DNA of 64,000 nucleotides from Pseudomonadota bacterium (GCA_023417315.1 JAEZFW010000010.1:5877-69876), one strand, 5' to 3'. Counted from the stretch's first letter, positions 53,736-63,540 are shown. Numbers and translations are program-made. The notes: a model not told the origin generated them from the letters alone.

Positions 53736-55592
53736 ATGTACCAGATACCGGCTTGGCGTTATTGGCTCGTTGGCATCGTGCTCGCAGTAGGTCTGCTGCT
53801 GGCGCTCCCGAACTTCTTTGGAGATGAACCTGCAATCCAGGTCTCGCGCGATGACCGTGGTGCAATCGATGCGGGCGGTCAGGAGCGCATCCTGGGAATC
53901 CTGGAGTCCGGCCAGGTTACGCACAACGCGTCATACATCGAAGAAGATCGCTTAGTCGTCCGATTCACGAGCGTCGACGATCAGATCAAAGCTCGCGATG
54001 CCATCAGCGATGCCGCACCCGGCGAGTACATCGTTGCGCTCACGAGCGCCTCCCGCAGCCCGGCGTGGTTGCGTGCCATCGGATTGAAGCCGATGAGTCT
54101 AGGTCTCGACCTGCGCGGGGGGGTGCACTTCATGTACGAAGTGGACGTGCGGGCGGCAGTCGAACAGGCGTTGCAGCGGCTCGCCCAGGATGTACGGGCG
54201 CGGCTTCGCGAAGATCGCATTCAGTACCAAGCAGTCGCGGTTCGCGAAGACACGGTCGAAGTCATGTTGCGTCCCGGTGCGAACGTCGATGCCGCCCGCA
54301 AGATCATTCAGGGCGACGACCCTGGCATCGCTCTGACGGAAAATCAGGTCGATGGTGCGACGCAGATCGTCGCAAGGCTCACGCCGGAACGCATCAAACA
54401 GCGGCAAGACCTGGCGATCGAGCAGAACGTGACGACCCTACGCAACCGCGTCAACGAGCTCGGCGTGTCCGAGCCGATCGTGGCTCGCCAGGGACTGGAT
54501 CGAATCGTCGTGCAATTGCCGGGCGTACAGGATCCCAATCAAGCGATCCGCGTTCTGGGCGCGACCGCGACCGTCGAATTCCGGCTGGTCGACGAAGCCA
54601 ATAATCCATACGAAGCAGAACAGACCAAGCGCGTTCCGATTGGCTCAAAGCTGTATCAAACCCGACAAGGTGGGCCGGTGCTCTTGAAGCGCGACATCAT
54701 CGCCTCGGGCGATCAGCTCACCGATGCCACGTCTGGGTTCTCGGAAGGCACACCCGCGGTACATGTGACGCTCGATTCGCGAGCAGGGCAGGCGATGTTG
54801 AAAGCGACGACCGAGAATCTCGGCCGTCGCATGGCAGTCGTCTACATTGAAAAGAAACGCTTGGAGGAAGGCGAGCATTGCGAGGGCATCCGCTCAGGCA
54901 CTGAGTGTACGGAAGAAGAGGCGATCAGCGTCGCGACGATTCAAGGCGTGTTCTCTAACCGCTTTCAGATCACGGGCCTCATGGCGTCCGAGGCGCAGGA
55001 GCTCGCATTGTTGCTGCGCGCCGGGTCGTTGGCGACGCCGATCTTCCTCGTCGAGCAACGCACGGTCGGACCGACGCTCGGTCAAGACAACATCGATGCA
55101 GGCATGATGGCGCTTGCGATCGGTGCGGTGCTCACGTTCATCTTCCTCGCGGTGTACTACCGCGTATTCGGTCTCGTTGCGAACCTCGTGCTCATCTGCA
55201 ACGTCGTGCTGTTGGTCGCGGTCATGTCGCTGCTTCAGGCATCGCTGTCGCTTCCCGGTATCGCGGGTATCGTGCTGACGATAGGTATGGCGGCGGATGC
55301 GAACGTGCTCATCTACGAGCGTATCCGCGAGGAATTGCGCAACGGTAATTCGCCGCAGGCGGCGATCCATGCGGGCTTCGATAAAGCATTCTCAGCCATC
55401 GCGGACTCCAACATCACGACGCTGATCGCGGGTGCGGTGCTGTTCGTATTCGGCACGGGCCCCATCAAGGGGTTCGCCGTAACGCTCGTGATCGGCATCT
55501 TCACGTCGCTATTCTCGGCGATTCTGTGCAGCCGCGTGTTCATCGATGCGATCTGGGGCCATCGTAAGCGCCTCGTGACGCTGCCGGTCTGA
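53736..55592 (+). CDS. secD: Protein translocase subunit SecD
   Basis: RND-type partner of SecYEG that uses proton motive force to complete export. The 618 residues have an N-terminal helix, a large P1 periplasmic domain starting after GLDLRGGVHFMYEV, and six helices in the C-terminal third with the conserved motif IAGIVLTIGMAADANVLIYERIREE. Length is normal. secF follows after 27 bases. Confidence 0.97.
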   Translation: MYQIPAWRYWLVGIVLAVGLLLALPNFFGDEPAIQVSRDDRGAIDAGGQERILGILESGQVTHNASYIEEDRLVVRFTSVDDQIKARDAISDAAPGEYIVALTSASRSPAWLRAIGLKPMSLGLDLRGGVHFMYEVDVRAAVEQALQRLAQDVRARLREDRIQYQAVAVREDTVEVMLRPGANVDAARKIIQGDDPGIALTENQVDGATQIVARLTPERIKQRQDLAIEQNVTTLRNRVNELGVSEPIVARQGLDRIVVQLPGVQDPNQAIRVLGATATVEFRLVDEANNPYEAEQTKRVPIGSKLYQTRQGGPVLLKRDIIASGDQLTDATSGFSEGTPAVHVTLDSRAGQAMLKATTENLGRRMAVVYIEKKRLEEGEHCEGIRSGTECTEEEAISVATIQGVFSNRFQITGLMASEAQELALLLRAGSLATPIFLVEQRTVGPTLGQDNIDAGMMALAIGAVLTFIFLAVYYRVFGLVANLVLICNVVLLVAVMSLLQASLSLPGIAGIVLTIGMAADANVLIYERIREELRNGNSPQAAIHAGFDKAFSAIADSNITTLIAGAVLFVFGTGPIKGFAVTLVIGIFTSLFSAILCSRVFIDAIWGHRKRLVTLPV

Positions 55593-55619
55593 CAGCTTTC
55601 AAAAAGGCAGTAAAGGTCC

Positions 55620-56576
55620 ATGGAATTTTTCAAGCGAACGCCGAATATCGACTTCCTCGGAAAGCGGCGTTACACGTACATCATCTCCACGATCCTGATG
55701 GTGGGCTCGTTTCTGCTCATCGCATTGCGCGGCCTCAATCTCGGTATCGACTTCACTGGTGGTGTTGTCGTCGAGGTGAGCTATCCGGGCGTCGCAGATC
55801 ATGATCGCGCGCGCGAGGCGCTCGCGGCGGCTGGCTTTCCGGATGCGCAGGTGCAGTCCTTCGGAACGTCGCGTGACCTGGCAGTGCGTGTCGAAGCGCC
55901 GGACGATGTCGATGAGCGCGGCGCACCGCTCGTCAATCAAGTTGGTCAGCGCATCCAGGAAGCATTGCAGAAAGCGGATCCCGGAGTGCAAGTCCGACGC
56001 ACCGAGGTGGTTGGTCCGCAAGTCGGGCGCGACCTCACGGAGCAGGGCGGATTGGCACTGCTGTTTACCTTCATTGGCATCTTGATGTACGTGGGTTTCC
56101 GCTTCGAGAAGAAGATGGCGGCCGGCACCGTACTGGCGGCCACACACGATCCCATCGTGATCCTAGGGTTCTTCGCCGCGACCCAAATGACCTTTGATCT
56201 TTCGGTGCTTGCGGCGGTGCTGGCGGTCATCGGCTACTCGATCAACGACACGGTGGTCGTATTCGACCGTGTTCGCGAAGTGCTGCTGGGCACGCGCAAG
56301 GGCACCTCGAACAAGGACATGCTCAATCTCGCAGTCAATCAAACCTTGTCACGCACGTTGATGACGAGCTTCTCGGTTCTTTTCGTCGTGCTCTCCCTGT
56401 ATTTCTTCGGCGGCGAGACGCTGAAAGGCTTCTCGATCGCAATCATCGTCGGCGTGCTCATCGGTACTTACTCCTCGATCTTCGTCGCAGCTTCGCTAGC
56501 CTATGACATGAAGCTGAAGCCGCAGGATCTGATGGAAATCAAGAAGAGCGATCCGGAGCTCGATGCGCTGCCGTGA
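55620..56576 (+). CDS. secF: Protein translocase subunit SecF
   Basis: A 318-residue partner of SecD: a first helix, LGIDFTGGVVVEVSYPG, a small P1 domain, then five helices with LAVIGYSINDTVVVFDRVRE (the SecF counterpart of the SecD motif) and SRTLMTSFSVLFVVLSLYFFGG (read in parts). A ribosome-site-like AAAGG precedes the start. It ends the sec operon at PTR20. Confidence 0.97.
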   Translation: MEFFKRTPNIDFLGKRRYTYIISTILMVGSFLLIALRGLNLGIDFTGGVVVEVSYPGVADHDRAREALAAAGFPDAQVQSFGTSRDLAVRVEAPDDVDERGAPLVNQVGQRIQEALQKADPGVQVRRTEVVGPQVGRDLTEQGGLALLFTFIGILMYVGFRFEKKMAAGTVLAATHDPIVILGFFAATQMTFDLSVLAAVLAVIGYSINDTVVVFDRVREVLLGTRKGTSNKDMLNLAVNQTLSRTLMTSFSVLFVVLSLYFFGGETLKGFSIAIIVGVLIGTYSSIFVAASLAYDMKLKPQDLMEIKKSDPELDALP

Positions 56577-56585
56577 CCTAAGACG

Positions 56586-56762
56586 GTAGGCTGTAGGCCG
56601 TAGGCTGTAGGCTGTAGCCAGAGAAGAAGAGCCCGACTCCTCAATCCAGTGCCGTCTGAGACAAATCATTCACCGGTGGTTGGTTGCCTAGCCGCAGCGG
56701 TTGCTGCGGGCTGCAACGATCGCGCGCTGGCTACAGCCTACAGTCTACAGCCCACAGCCTAA
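56586..56762. repeat. PTR20: paired tandem-repeat element, unit GGCTGTA
   Basis: The left arm (56586-56622) has GGTAGGCTGTAGGCCGTAGG units ending CCAGA. The right arm (56727 to about 56760) has GGCTACAG and CCTACAG units and ends about seven bases before the TerC-family ATG at 56768. It belongs to the class of PTR4 and PTR18. Confidence 0.9.
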
Positions 56763-56767
56763 TCCTC

Positions 56768-57733
56768 ATGTCCCTCTTCATCTGGATCGCATTCTTCGTT
56801 CTGTTTATCGCAGTGCTCGCGCTCGATCTCGGTGTCCTGCATCGCGAGTCGCGCGAGATGAGCGTGCGTCAGGCGCTCGGGTGGACGACCGTCTGGATCC
56901 TGACCGCCTTATCGTTCAGCGGCTTGGTCTACGGCGTGTACGAGCATCAATGGCTCGGGTGGCGCACGGGAGAACAGGCGATTCCCGGCTCGGAGGCGAT
57001 GATTCAATACATCACCGGCTACTTGCTCGAATGGTCGCTGTCGGTCGACAACATCTTCGTGATCGCCGTGATCTTCACGTTCATGAGGATCCCGGCACAG
57101 TTTCAGTACCGCGTTCTATTCTGGGGAATCGTCGGTGCGATCGTTCTGCGCGGAGCGATGATCGCGATGGGCGCCGCGCTCATTCATGCGTTCGACTGGA
57201 TGTTTTACGTGTTCGGCGGCATCTTGCTGCTCTCCGCTGCGAGAATGCTGAAAAGCGAGGAAGAGCAGTTCGATCCGAGCAAGAGCGTGCTGGTGCGCAT
57301 CGCTCGCCGTGTCTATCCGGTCACCGACCGGCTGGATGGCGAGCGGTTCTTTACGATGGAGAACGGCAAGCGCGCAGCGACACCCTTGTTCGTGACGCTG
57401 TTGCTCGTGGACTTTGCCGACGTCGTGTTCGCGGTGGATTCGATCCCAGCGATCTTTGCCGTGACTCAGGATCCATTCATCGTCTTCACGTCGAATGCTT
57501 TCGCCATCTTGGGCCTGCGCTCCTTGTACTTCGCGATCGCAGGGCTGATGGTGATGTTCAAGTACATCAAGATCAGCCTGATTTTCATCCTGGCTTTCGT
57601 GGGTGTGAAGATGATGCTCCATCATCACATGCAGATCCCTCATGCCATCTCACTCGGGGTCATTGTCGGCTTCCTCGCCATCGGCATTGTCGCCTCGCTC
57701 ATGTCAGCCCGCCGGGAGCGTCAGGCCACTTGA
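56768..57733 (+). CDS. TerC family membrane protein, Alx-like
   Basis: A 321-residue protein with about nine helices and the TerC blocks EWSLSVDNIFVIAVIF, FGGILLLSAARMLKSEEE and VDFADVVFAVDSIPAIFA, whose acidic residues are conserved in the family. E. coli Alx and MntP-like TerC proteins export manganese, and Bacillus TerC proteins help metallate secreted enzymes. The ATG lies directly after PTR20. The open frame extends upstream to 56684 through the repeat, but no homology begins before the ATG. A second TerC protein follows. Confidence 0.9.
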   Translation: MSLFIWIAFFVLFIAVLALDLGVLHRESREMSVRQALGWTTVWILTALSFSGLVYGVYEHQWLGWRTGEQAIPGSEAMIQYITGYLLEWSLSVDNIFVIAVIFTFMRIPAQFQYRVLFWGIVGAIVLRGAMIAMGAALIHAFDWMFYVFGGILLLSAARMLKSEEEQFDPSKSVLVRIARRVYPVTDRLDGERFFTMENGKRAATPLFVTLLLVDFADVVFAVDSIPAIFAVTQDPFIVFTSNAFAILGLRSLYFAIAGLMVMFKYIKISLIFILAFVGVKMMLHHHMQIPHAISLGVIVGFLAIGIVASLMSARRERQAT

Positions 57734-57885
57734 TGCGATTTTTTTGCTCAATCCCGGAACTTCGGAGAGAGCGAAGCTATCAAGCTAGAACCCTAAGGCA
57801 TCTGGAGCGCGCGTGGTGCATCGATGGGCCCCGTGACGGCGACTAGCGCGTCTCGAAGAACAAGCAGAGCGATCCGGAGACCACG

Positions 57886-58641
57886 ATGGAAATGCTGACC
57901 GATCCCCAGGTGTGGCTTGCGTTTGCGACGCTTACCGCGCTCGAGATCGTTCTCGGTATCGACAACATCATCTTTATCTCCATCCTCGTCGGGCGCTTGC
58001 CCGAGCATCAACGCGCGCGCGGGCGCACGATAGGGCTCGCGCTGGCGATGATCACGCGCATCCTGCTGTTGCTGTCGATCACGTGGGTGATGGGGCTGTC
58101 GTCCGATTTGTTCTCTGTGCTCGGGCGTGGCGTATCGGGGCGCGATCTCATTCTGGTAGGCGGGGGTCTGTTTCTGCTCGCGAAGAGCACGATCGAGATA
58201 CATCACAGCTTGGAAGGAGAGGAGAAGGAGCACAAAGTCGCCGCGCATGCGACCTTCCTCAGCGTGATCACGCAGATCGCAGTGATCGACATCGTGTTCT
58301 CACTCGATTCCGTCATCACCGCCGTAGGTATGGCGGATCACGTTGAAGTGATGATCGCGGCAGTGATCATCGCCGTCCTCGTGATGATGTTCCTGGCGGG
58401 GCCCATCAGCAACTTCGTCGATCGTCACCCGACGATCAAGATGCTGGCGCTGTCGTTCTTGATCTTGATCGGCGTCGCGCTCATCGGCGAAGGCTTCGGC
58501 TTGCACATCCCGAAGGGCTATATCTACTTCGCCATGGCGTTCTCGGTCGGAGTCGAGATCCTCAATATGAAGGTGCGTAAGAAGGCGCGTGCTCCGGAGC
58601 CCGTAAAGCTGCGCAAGTCGCTCGAGGAGGAGCGACTTTAG
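57886..58641 (+). CDS. TerC family membrane protein, YgdQ/YoaE-like
   Basis: A 251-residue protein with seven predicted helices and the blocks EIVLGIDNIIFISILVGRLP and VFSLDSVITAVGMADHVEVM, carrying paired acidic residues like the upstream TerC protein but of the shorter YgdQ/YoaE subtype. The C-terminus is basic (MKVRKKARAPEPVKLRKS; cytoplasmic). A GGAGACC ribosome site precedes the ATG. It lies 152 bases after the Alx-like gene; the pair may handle manganese together. Confidence 0.88.
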   Translation: MEMLTDPQVWLAFATLTALEIVLGIDNIIFISILVGRLPEHQRARGRTIGLALAMITRILLLLSITWVMGLSSDLFSVLGRGVSGRDLILVGGGLFLLAKSTIEIHHSLEGEEKEHKVAAHATFLSVITQIAVIDIVFSLDSVITAVGMADHVEVMIAAVIIAVLVMMFLAGPISNFVDRHPTIKMLALSFLILIGVALIGEGFGLHIPKGYIYFAMAFSVGVEILNMKVRKKARAPEPVKLRKSLEEERL

Positions 58642-58661
58642 GGTGAGAAGATCAGAACTCT

Positions 58662-58860
58662 AAGTAGCCACAAAGAACGCATAAAACATACATAGAGAGA
58701 AGGAGGCTAATAGGGGCCTACTCGGCTCAGCTGCCCATTTACTCCTCGCGGGTGCAGTACGCAGCTGAGTAGCGAGCGCTGCCTTGGGCTGTCCGCCGGC
58801 GCAGTCTCCTCGTGCTTCTATGTGTCCTTTGTGCTCTTTGTGTTCTTTGTGGCTACTCCC
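58662..58860. repeat. PTR21: paired tandem-repeat element, unit CACAAAGAA
   Basis: The left arm (58662 to about 58704) is AGTAGCCACAAAGAACGCAT-like. The right arm (about 58815-58860) has CTTTGTG repeated four times, then GCTACTCC. The core is about 110 bases. It lies between convergent genes and belongs to the class of PTR9 and PTR12. Confidence 0.88.
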
Positions 58861-58881
58861 TTCTTCTTCTCTGGTGAAGAA

Positions 58882-60393
58882 CTACGCCTGCTTCCGCAGC
58901 TTGCTGTGCCGCGCTCCGTAGACGAAGTACACGATGAACCCGATCACGATCCAGGCGCTCATCCAATGCCAATTGTCCGCGAATGCAAGCGAGAACAGGA
59001 TGAGACACGCAATGGCGCCGAGCGGGCACACGATGATGGCAGCCGGCACGCGAAAGGCTCTCGGCAGATCCGGCCGCGTGTAGCGCAGCACGAGCACGCC
59101 GATGCAAACGGTGGCGAACGCAAGCAGCGTGCCCATCGAGACGAGATCGCCTAGCACGCCGATCGGCAACAAGCCGGCCAGTATCGTCGCCACGACGCCG
59201 ACGAATACCGTTCCGACATGCGGAGTTCGGAACTTCGGATGTACCCGGCTGAACATCGGTGAGATCAAGCCGTCGCGCGACATCGAATAGAAGATGCGCG
59301 CCTGTCCCATGATCATGACGAGGATCACCGAGCTCAATCCCGCTACCGCTCCGATCTCCACGAGCGTCTTCAACCACAGCAGGTTCGGATACGCTTCGAG
59401 CGCCGTCGCGACCGGCTTGGGTGTGCCGAGCTGAGTGTACGGCAGCATGCCTGTGAGCACTGCGCACACTGCGATGTAGAGCAATGTGCAAACGACGAGC
59501 GATCCGAGAATGCCGATTGGCATCGCCCGTTGCGGGTTCTTCGTTTCTTGCGCCGCAGTCGAGATGGCGTCGAAGCCGATGTATGCGAAAAAGACAATCG
59601 ACGCTGCGCGCACCACGCCGCTGAACCCGAAGTCGCCGTTCTCGTCCGTCGGCGGAATGAACGGCTCCCAGTTGCCTGGATCGACGTACTGCAATCCGAA
59701 GCCGAGGAACAAGAGAATCACTGTCATCTTGATCGCAACGATGATCGAGTTCGCGACCGCGGATTGAGTGATGCCCCGATAGCAGATCGCTGCGATGCCG
59801 ATGACGATGGCGATCGCTGGTAGATTGATGATTGCTCCCGTCCCGGTCAGACGGCCATTGCTGAATGCGAGCGGTGCGGTCGACAACTCGTCAGGCAGTG
59901 CGAGCTGTACGCCGATGGAGTTACCGATCGTGCCGAGCAGGCCATTCATGTAGCCCGACCATCCCACTGCCACGGTGGAGGCAGCAAAGAGATATTCGAG
60001 GATGAGGTTCCAGCCGATGAACCACGCAACGACTTCGCCGAGCGTCGCATACGAGTACGAGTAGGCGCTGCCGGAGACCGGCAGCATCGCTGCGAATTCG
60101 GCGTAGCACAGACCCGCGAGTGCGCAGGCGATTCCAGCGAAGACGAAGCTCAAGATGACCGCAGGGCCGGCGTGATTTGCCGCAGCCTGACCGGTGAGGA
60201 CGAAGATACCCGCGCCGATGATCGCGCCGATACCGAGGAGTACGAGATGACGAGCGCTAAGCGCGCGTTTCAGCGTCACCTCGCCATGCAGGCTACCTTC
60301 GATAGGCTCGCCCGCATCGACATGAGGTGCGGCGACGACCGGCTGCGTTCTGAACAGATCCACGCGATCTTTCCTCCCGAAACCTGTTGCCAC
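58882..60393 (-). CDS. Amino acid permease of the APC superfamily (cationic amino acid transporter-like)
   Basis: A 503-residue protein with 12-14 hydrophobic segments. The N-terminal region LKRALSARHLVLLGIGAIIGAGIFVLTGQAA and LCYAEFAAMLPVSGSAYSYSYATLGE (both read in parts) and FFAYIGFDAISTAAQETKNPQRAMP are typical of bacterial CAT-like permeases (YhdG/YfnA group). Substrate specificity cannot be read; a basic or broad amino acid range is common. It is flanked by PTR21 and PTR22 and has no operon partner. Confidence 0.9.
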   Translation of the reverse strand: MATGFGRKDRVDLFRTQPVVAAPHVDAGEPIEGSLHGEVTLKRALSARHLVLLGIGAIIGAGIFVLTGQAAANHAGPAVILSFVFAGIACALAGLCYAEFAAMLPVSGSAYSYSYATLGEVVAWFIGWNLILEYLFAASTVAVGWSGYMNGLLGTIGNSIGVQLALPDELSTAPLAFSNGRLTGTGAIINLPAIAIVIGIAAICYRGITQSAVANSIIVAIKMTVILLFLGFGLQYVDPGNWEPFIPPTDENGDFGFSGVVRAASIVFFAYIGFDAISTAAQETKNPQRAMPIGILGSLVVCTLLYIAVCAVLTGMLPYTQLGTPKPVATALEAYPNLLWLKTLVEIGAVAGLSSVILVMIMGQARIFYSMSRDGLISPMFSRVHPKFRTPHVGTVFVGVVATILAGLLPIGVLGDLVSMGTLLAFATVCIGVLVLRYTRPDLPRAFRVPAAIIVCPLGAIACLILFSLAFADNWHWMSAWIVIGFIVYFVYGARHSKLRKQA

Positions 60394-60440
60394 GGTTTGC
60401 CGTAGCGTGTTTTCTTGGTGGCGGGGACTCTACAGAGGGT

Positions 60441-60594
60441 CGCGACTCGTGACTAGTGACTTAGTGGGGCGTGAGTCGTGAGTCGTGACTCGTGAATCGT
60501 GACTCGTGAGTCGTCAAAAGGGAGCGGCAGGCCCAGACACTGCGCTCTGACGACCCGCGAATGACGAATCACGACTCCCTGGTTACCACTCGCC
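60441..60594. repeat. PTR22: paired tandem-repeat element, unit GTGACTC
   Basis: The left arm (60441-60515) is the longest pure array here: about nine (G/A)(G/A)TCGTGA-type units. The right arm (60545 to about 60579) starts TCTGACGACC and has ATGACGAATCACGACTC-like units. It lies between suhB and the permease. Confidence 0.88.
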
Positions 60595-60596
60595 AT

Positions 60597-61394
60597 CTAC
60601 CCTCGCAGCTCCTCGGGAACGAAAGGACGCAGCGTTTCGAGGAGTGCTGCGTATACCTTCGGGGTTCCCGCGAGGATGTGTCCTTGCTGCTTGTATTCAC
60701 CACCGCTGAGCGTACCGACCATTCCGCCCGCTTCGGTGATCAGAAGGGTGCCAGCCGCTGTATCCCAAGGCGCAAGGCCCAGCTCCCAGAAACCATCTAG
60801 GCGTCCCGCAGCGACATACGCGAGATCCAACGCAGCAGCGCCCGGGCGACGAATGCCCGAGGTCTGTTGCGTGACGGCCTTGAACATGCCCATGTAGTTG
60901 TCCAGCCAGTGAAGATTCGAACGGTAAGGAAAGCCAGTGCCGATCAGCGCACGCTCGAGCCCCGTGTGGCCGCTCACGCGAATGCGCTTACCGTCGAGTT
61001 GTGCGCCCTCGCCACGGGAGGTCGTGAAGAGTTCCTGGCGCAGCGGATCGTATACGACGCCGTGCTCCATTCGGCCGCGCCGCTGAACGCCGATCGAAAC
61101 GGCGAACTGCGGAAAGCCGTGCATGAAGTTCGTCGTGCCGTCGAGCGGATCGATCACCCATACGAACTCGGCATCGCCGCTCTGACCGCTTTCCTCCGCC
61201 AGGAATGCATGATCGGGATAATGCTTGCGGACGATCTCTATGATCTCACGCTCGGCCTGCATGTCGATTTCAGTGACGAAATCGTTCTGACCCTTCGCGC
61301 GCACGTCCAGGCGATGCACTCGGTTCATACCCCGCACGATGACTTCCCCGGCGCGTCGCGCAGCGCGAATGGCGATATTCAACAACGGTTGCAT
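60597..61394 (-). CDS. suhB: Inositol-1-monophosphatase SuhB
   Basis: A 265-residue lithium-sensitive phosphatase fold protein: AGEVIVRGMNRV, the metal motifs LAEESG and WVIDPLDGTTNFMHG, and WDTAAGTLLITEAGG. In E. coli SuhB also acts in rRNA transcription antitermination. It is divergent from trmJ across PTR23, a conserved suhB-trmJ neighbourhood. Confidence 0.94.
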   Translation of the reverse strand: MQPLLNIAIRAARRAGEVIVRGMNRVHRLDVRAKGQNDFVTEIDMQAEREIIEIVRKHYPDHAFLAEESGQSGDAEFVWVIDPLDGTTNFMHGFPQFAVSIGVQRRGRMEHGVVYDPLRQELFTTSRGEGAQLDGKRIRVSGHTGLERALIGTGFPYRSNLHWLDNYMGMFKAVTQQTSGIRRPGAAALDLAYVAAGRLDGFWELGLAPWDTAAGTLLITEAGGMVGTLSGGEYKQQGHILAGTPKVYAALLETLRPFVPEELRG

Positions 61395-61480
61395 GCGTAG
61401 AGATCCTCGGACAAATGCGTGCGGGAAGGGTTAAAGAGCAGGCCGCAAAGCGGCCGGAGAGCGGTAGAATACCAAAGGCC

Positions 61481-61620
61481 CAGTGACGAAGTGACGCAGT
61501 GACGGGGTGACGAAGTCAGACGCCGAACGGCGTCCGCTGTCTCCAAAGGCACGGATCACCGAATGGGTTCCCCGGCACTTCTGACTTCGTCACTCCGTCA
61601 CTGCATCATGTCGTCACTCG
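61481..61620. repeat. PTR23: paired tandem-repeat element, unit GTGACG(A/G)A
   Basis: The left arm (61481-61520) has GTGACGAAGTGACGCAGTGA-like units ending GAAGTCAGA. The right arm (61579-61620) is TTCTGACTTCGTCACTCCG-like and runs to four bases before the trmJ ATG. It shares its class with PTR10 and PTR13. It occupies the suhB-trmJ divergent promoter region. Confidence 0.9.
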
Positions 61621-61624
61621 CACC

Positions 61625-62359
61625 ATGCCGATACGCATCGTCCTCGTCGACACCAATCACCCCGGCAACATCGGGGCGAGCGCTCGTGCCATGAAGAACA
61701 TGGCACTGCGCGAGTTATTTCTCGTGCGCCCGAAGTGTTTTCCGAACGCGGAAGCTACGGCCCGCGCATCGGGCGCGGATGATTTGCTGAAGAGTGCGTG
61801 TGTGGTCGAGACGCTCGAAGAGGCGATCGGGGATTGCGGGCTCGTCGTCGGAACCAGCGCACGCCAGCGGCACTTGCCTTGGGACCTAATGGAGCCGCGG
61901 GAATGCGCTGCGATGATTGCGCGCGATGCTCAAACGGGTCATGTGGCAGTCGTGTTCGGCTCCGAGCGCTATGGCTTGAGCAACGAGGAGCTCGCTCGCT
62001 GCAACGCGCTCGTGACGATTCCGACGAACACGGAATACAGCTCTTTGAATCTCGCCATGGCAGTGCAGGTCATCGCGTATGAGATCTGGCTCGCGATGCG
62101 CCCCGGCGCGCCGGAGCCTGCGCCGCGCGAGGTGCCGCTCGCGACAGCTGAGGAGATGACCCGGTTGTACGCGCATGTCGAGCAGGTTCTGGACGAAATC
62201 GATTTTCGCGATCGCACGGGCGGCGGGCATCTGATGGCGCGCATTCGCCGACTGTTCAATCGCGCCAACCTCGATCAGAACGAGATGAACATCCTGCGGG
62301 GCATCCTCACTGCCGTGCAGTCGCGCCGACGACCTGCAGGCAAATCGGTGGCACGATGA
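61625..62359 (+). CDS. trmJ: tRNA (cytidine/uridine-2'-O-)-methyltransferase TrmJ
   Basis: SPOUT-class methyltransferase for ribose at tRNA position 32. The 244 residues start MPIRIVLVDTNHPGNIGASARAMKNM and contain VVFGSERYGLSNEEL and IPTNTEYSSLNLAMAVQVIAYE, the knotted SAM site, then a helical C-terminal extension. The stop overlaps the cysteine desulfurase start (ATGA). PTR23 ends four bases before the ATG, leaving no separate ribosome site. Confidence 0.95.
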   Translation: MPIRIVLVDTNHPGNIGASARAMKNMALRELFLVRPKCFPNAEATARASGADDLLKSACVVETLEEAIGDCGLVVGTSARQRHLPWDLMEPRECAAMIARDAQTGHVAVVFGSERYGLSNEELARCNALVTIPTNTEYSSLNLAMAVQVIAYEIWLAMRPGAPEPAPREVPLATAEEMTRLYAHVEQVLDEIDFRDRTGGGHLMARIRRLFNRANLDQNEMNILRGILTAVQSRRRPAGKSVAR

Positions 62360-63525
62360 ACGCGAGCTTGCCGATCTACCTGGACTACGCAGCCACCACG
62401 CCGCTCGATCCGCGCGTCGCGGAAGCGATGATCGATTGCCTGCGCGAACCGAGCCTGCAAGGCAATCCATCCTCGATGGGACACGAGTACGGTCGGCGTG
62501 CCCGTGCGCGCGTCGAGCTGGCGCGAGCACAAGTCGCCGCTGCGATCGGCGCCCGCCCGGAATGCATCGTGTGGACCTCTGGTGCAACGGAGTCCAATAA
62601 CCTCGCGCTGCTCGGCGCTGCACGATTTCATGCTGCGCGCGGCAAGCACATCGTATCGTCGCGGACGGAGCACAAAGCCGTGCTCGATGCACTCAAGCAG
62701 CTCGAGTCGGAAGGTTTAGAGGTGACGTACCTCAAACCCGGTGCAGACGGAATCGTCACGCCGGAGCAAGTGAAGGAGGCTCTGCGTCCTGACACCCAGC
62801 TCGTCTCGCTCATGCACGTGAACAACGAGATAGGCGTCGTGCAGGACATCGCGGCAGTCGGTGCGATCTGCCGCGAGCGAGGCATTCTGTTTCACTCGGA
62901 TGCAGCTCAGAGCCTGGGGAAAGTGGCTATCGACGTTCAGCAGATGTGCGTCGATCTTCTCTCGATGACCGCTCACAAGACGTACGGTCCGAAAGGCGTA
63001 GGTGCGCTGTATTTGCGTCGCAATCCTCCCGTCGGATTGCGACCTCTGATGTTCGGCGGCGGTCAGGAGCTCGGACTGCGATCGGGCACGCTCGCCACGC
63101 ATCAAATCGTCGGCATGGGTCTCGCGTTCGAGCTTGCAGAACGTGAGCGAGAAGCGGACGTCGCGCGTATCTGCGGGTTGCGCGAGCGGCTCTGGTCCGG
63201 CATCGCGAAATTGCGGGATATCGAGCTCAACGGCCATCGCGAGCAACGCGTATGCAACGTGCTGAACGTCAGCTTTCACGGCGTCGAAGGCGAAAGCTTG
63301 CAATACGCTTTATCCGATCTCGCCGTCTCGACAGGGTCCGCGTGCGCATCGGCATCCGAGACGCCGTCGTACGTGCTGCGTGCGCTCGGTCGCAACGATC
63401 AGCTCGCGCAAAGCTCTCTGCGCTTCAGTCTCGGACGCTTCACGACGGAGGCTGAGATCGATGCCGCGATTGGGGCGGTCACGCGCGAAGTCGCGCGATT
63501 GCGGTCGATTGCACCTGCCAAGTGA
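62356..63525 (+). CDS. Cysteine desulfurase (IscS/NifS family)
   Basis: PLP enzyme that takes sulfur from cysteine for Fe-S clusters and tRNA thiolation. The 389 residues contain YLDYAATTPLDPRV, TSGATESNN, HSDAAQSLGK, the PLP lysine Lys208 in MTAHKTYGPKG and the persulfide cysteine Cys330 in STGSACASASE. It is translationally coupled to trmJ; the order trmJ-desulfurase-IscU-like recalls the isc operon, but iscR is absent and the following scaffold is degenerate. Because of this I leave the symbol open, although iscS is the nearest match. Confidence 0.93.
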   Translation: MNASLPIYLDYAATTPLDPRVAEAMIDCLREPSLQGNPSSMGHEYGRRARARVELARAQVAAAIGARPECIVWTSGATESNNLALLGAARFHAARGKHIVSSRTEHKAVLDALKQLESEGLEVTYLKPGADGIVTPEQVKEALRPDTQLVSLMHVNNEIGVVQDIAAVGAICRERGILFHSDAAQSLGKVAIDVQQMCVDLLSMTAHKTYGPKGVGALYLRRNPPVGLRPLMFGGGQELGLRSGTLATHQIVGMGLAFELAEREREADVARICGLRERLWSGIAKLRDIELNGHREQRVCNVLNVSFHGVEGESLQYALSDLAVSTGSACASASETPSYVLRALGRNDQLAQSSLRFSLGRFTTEAEIDAAIGAVTREVARLRSIAPAK

Positions 63526-63540
63526 ACGACCCATCGCATC

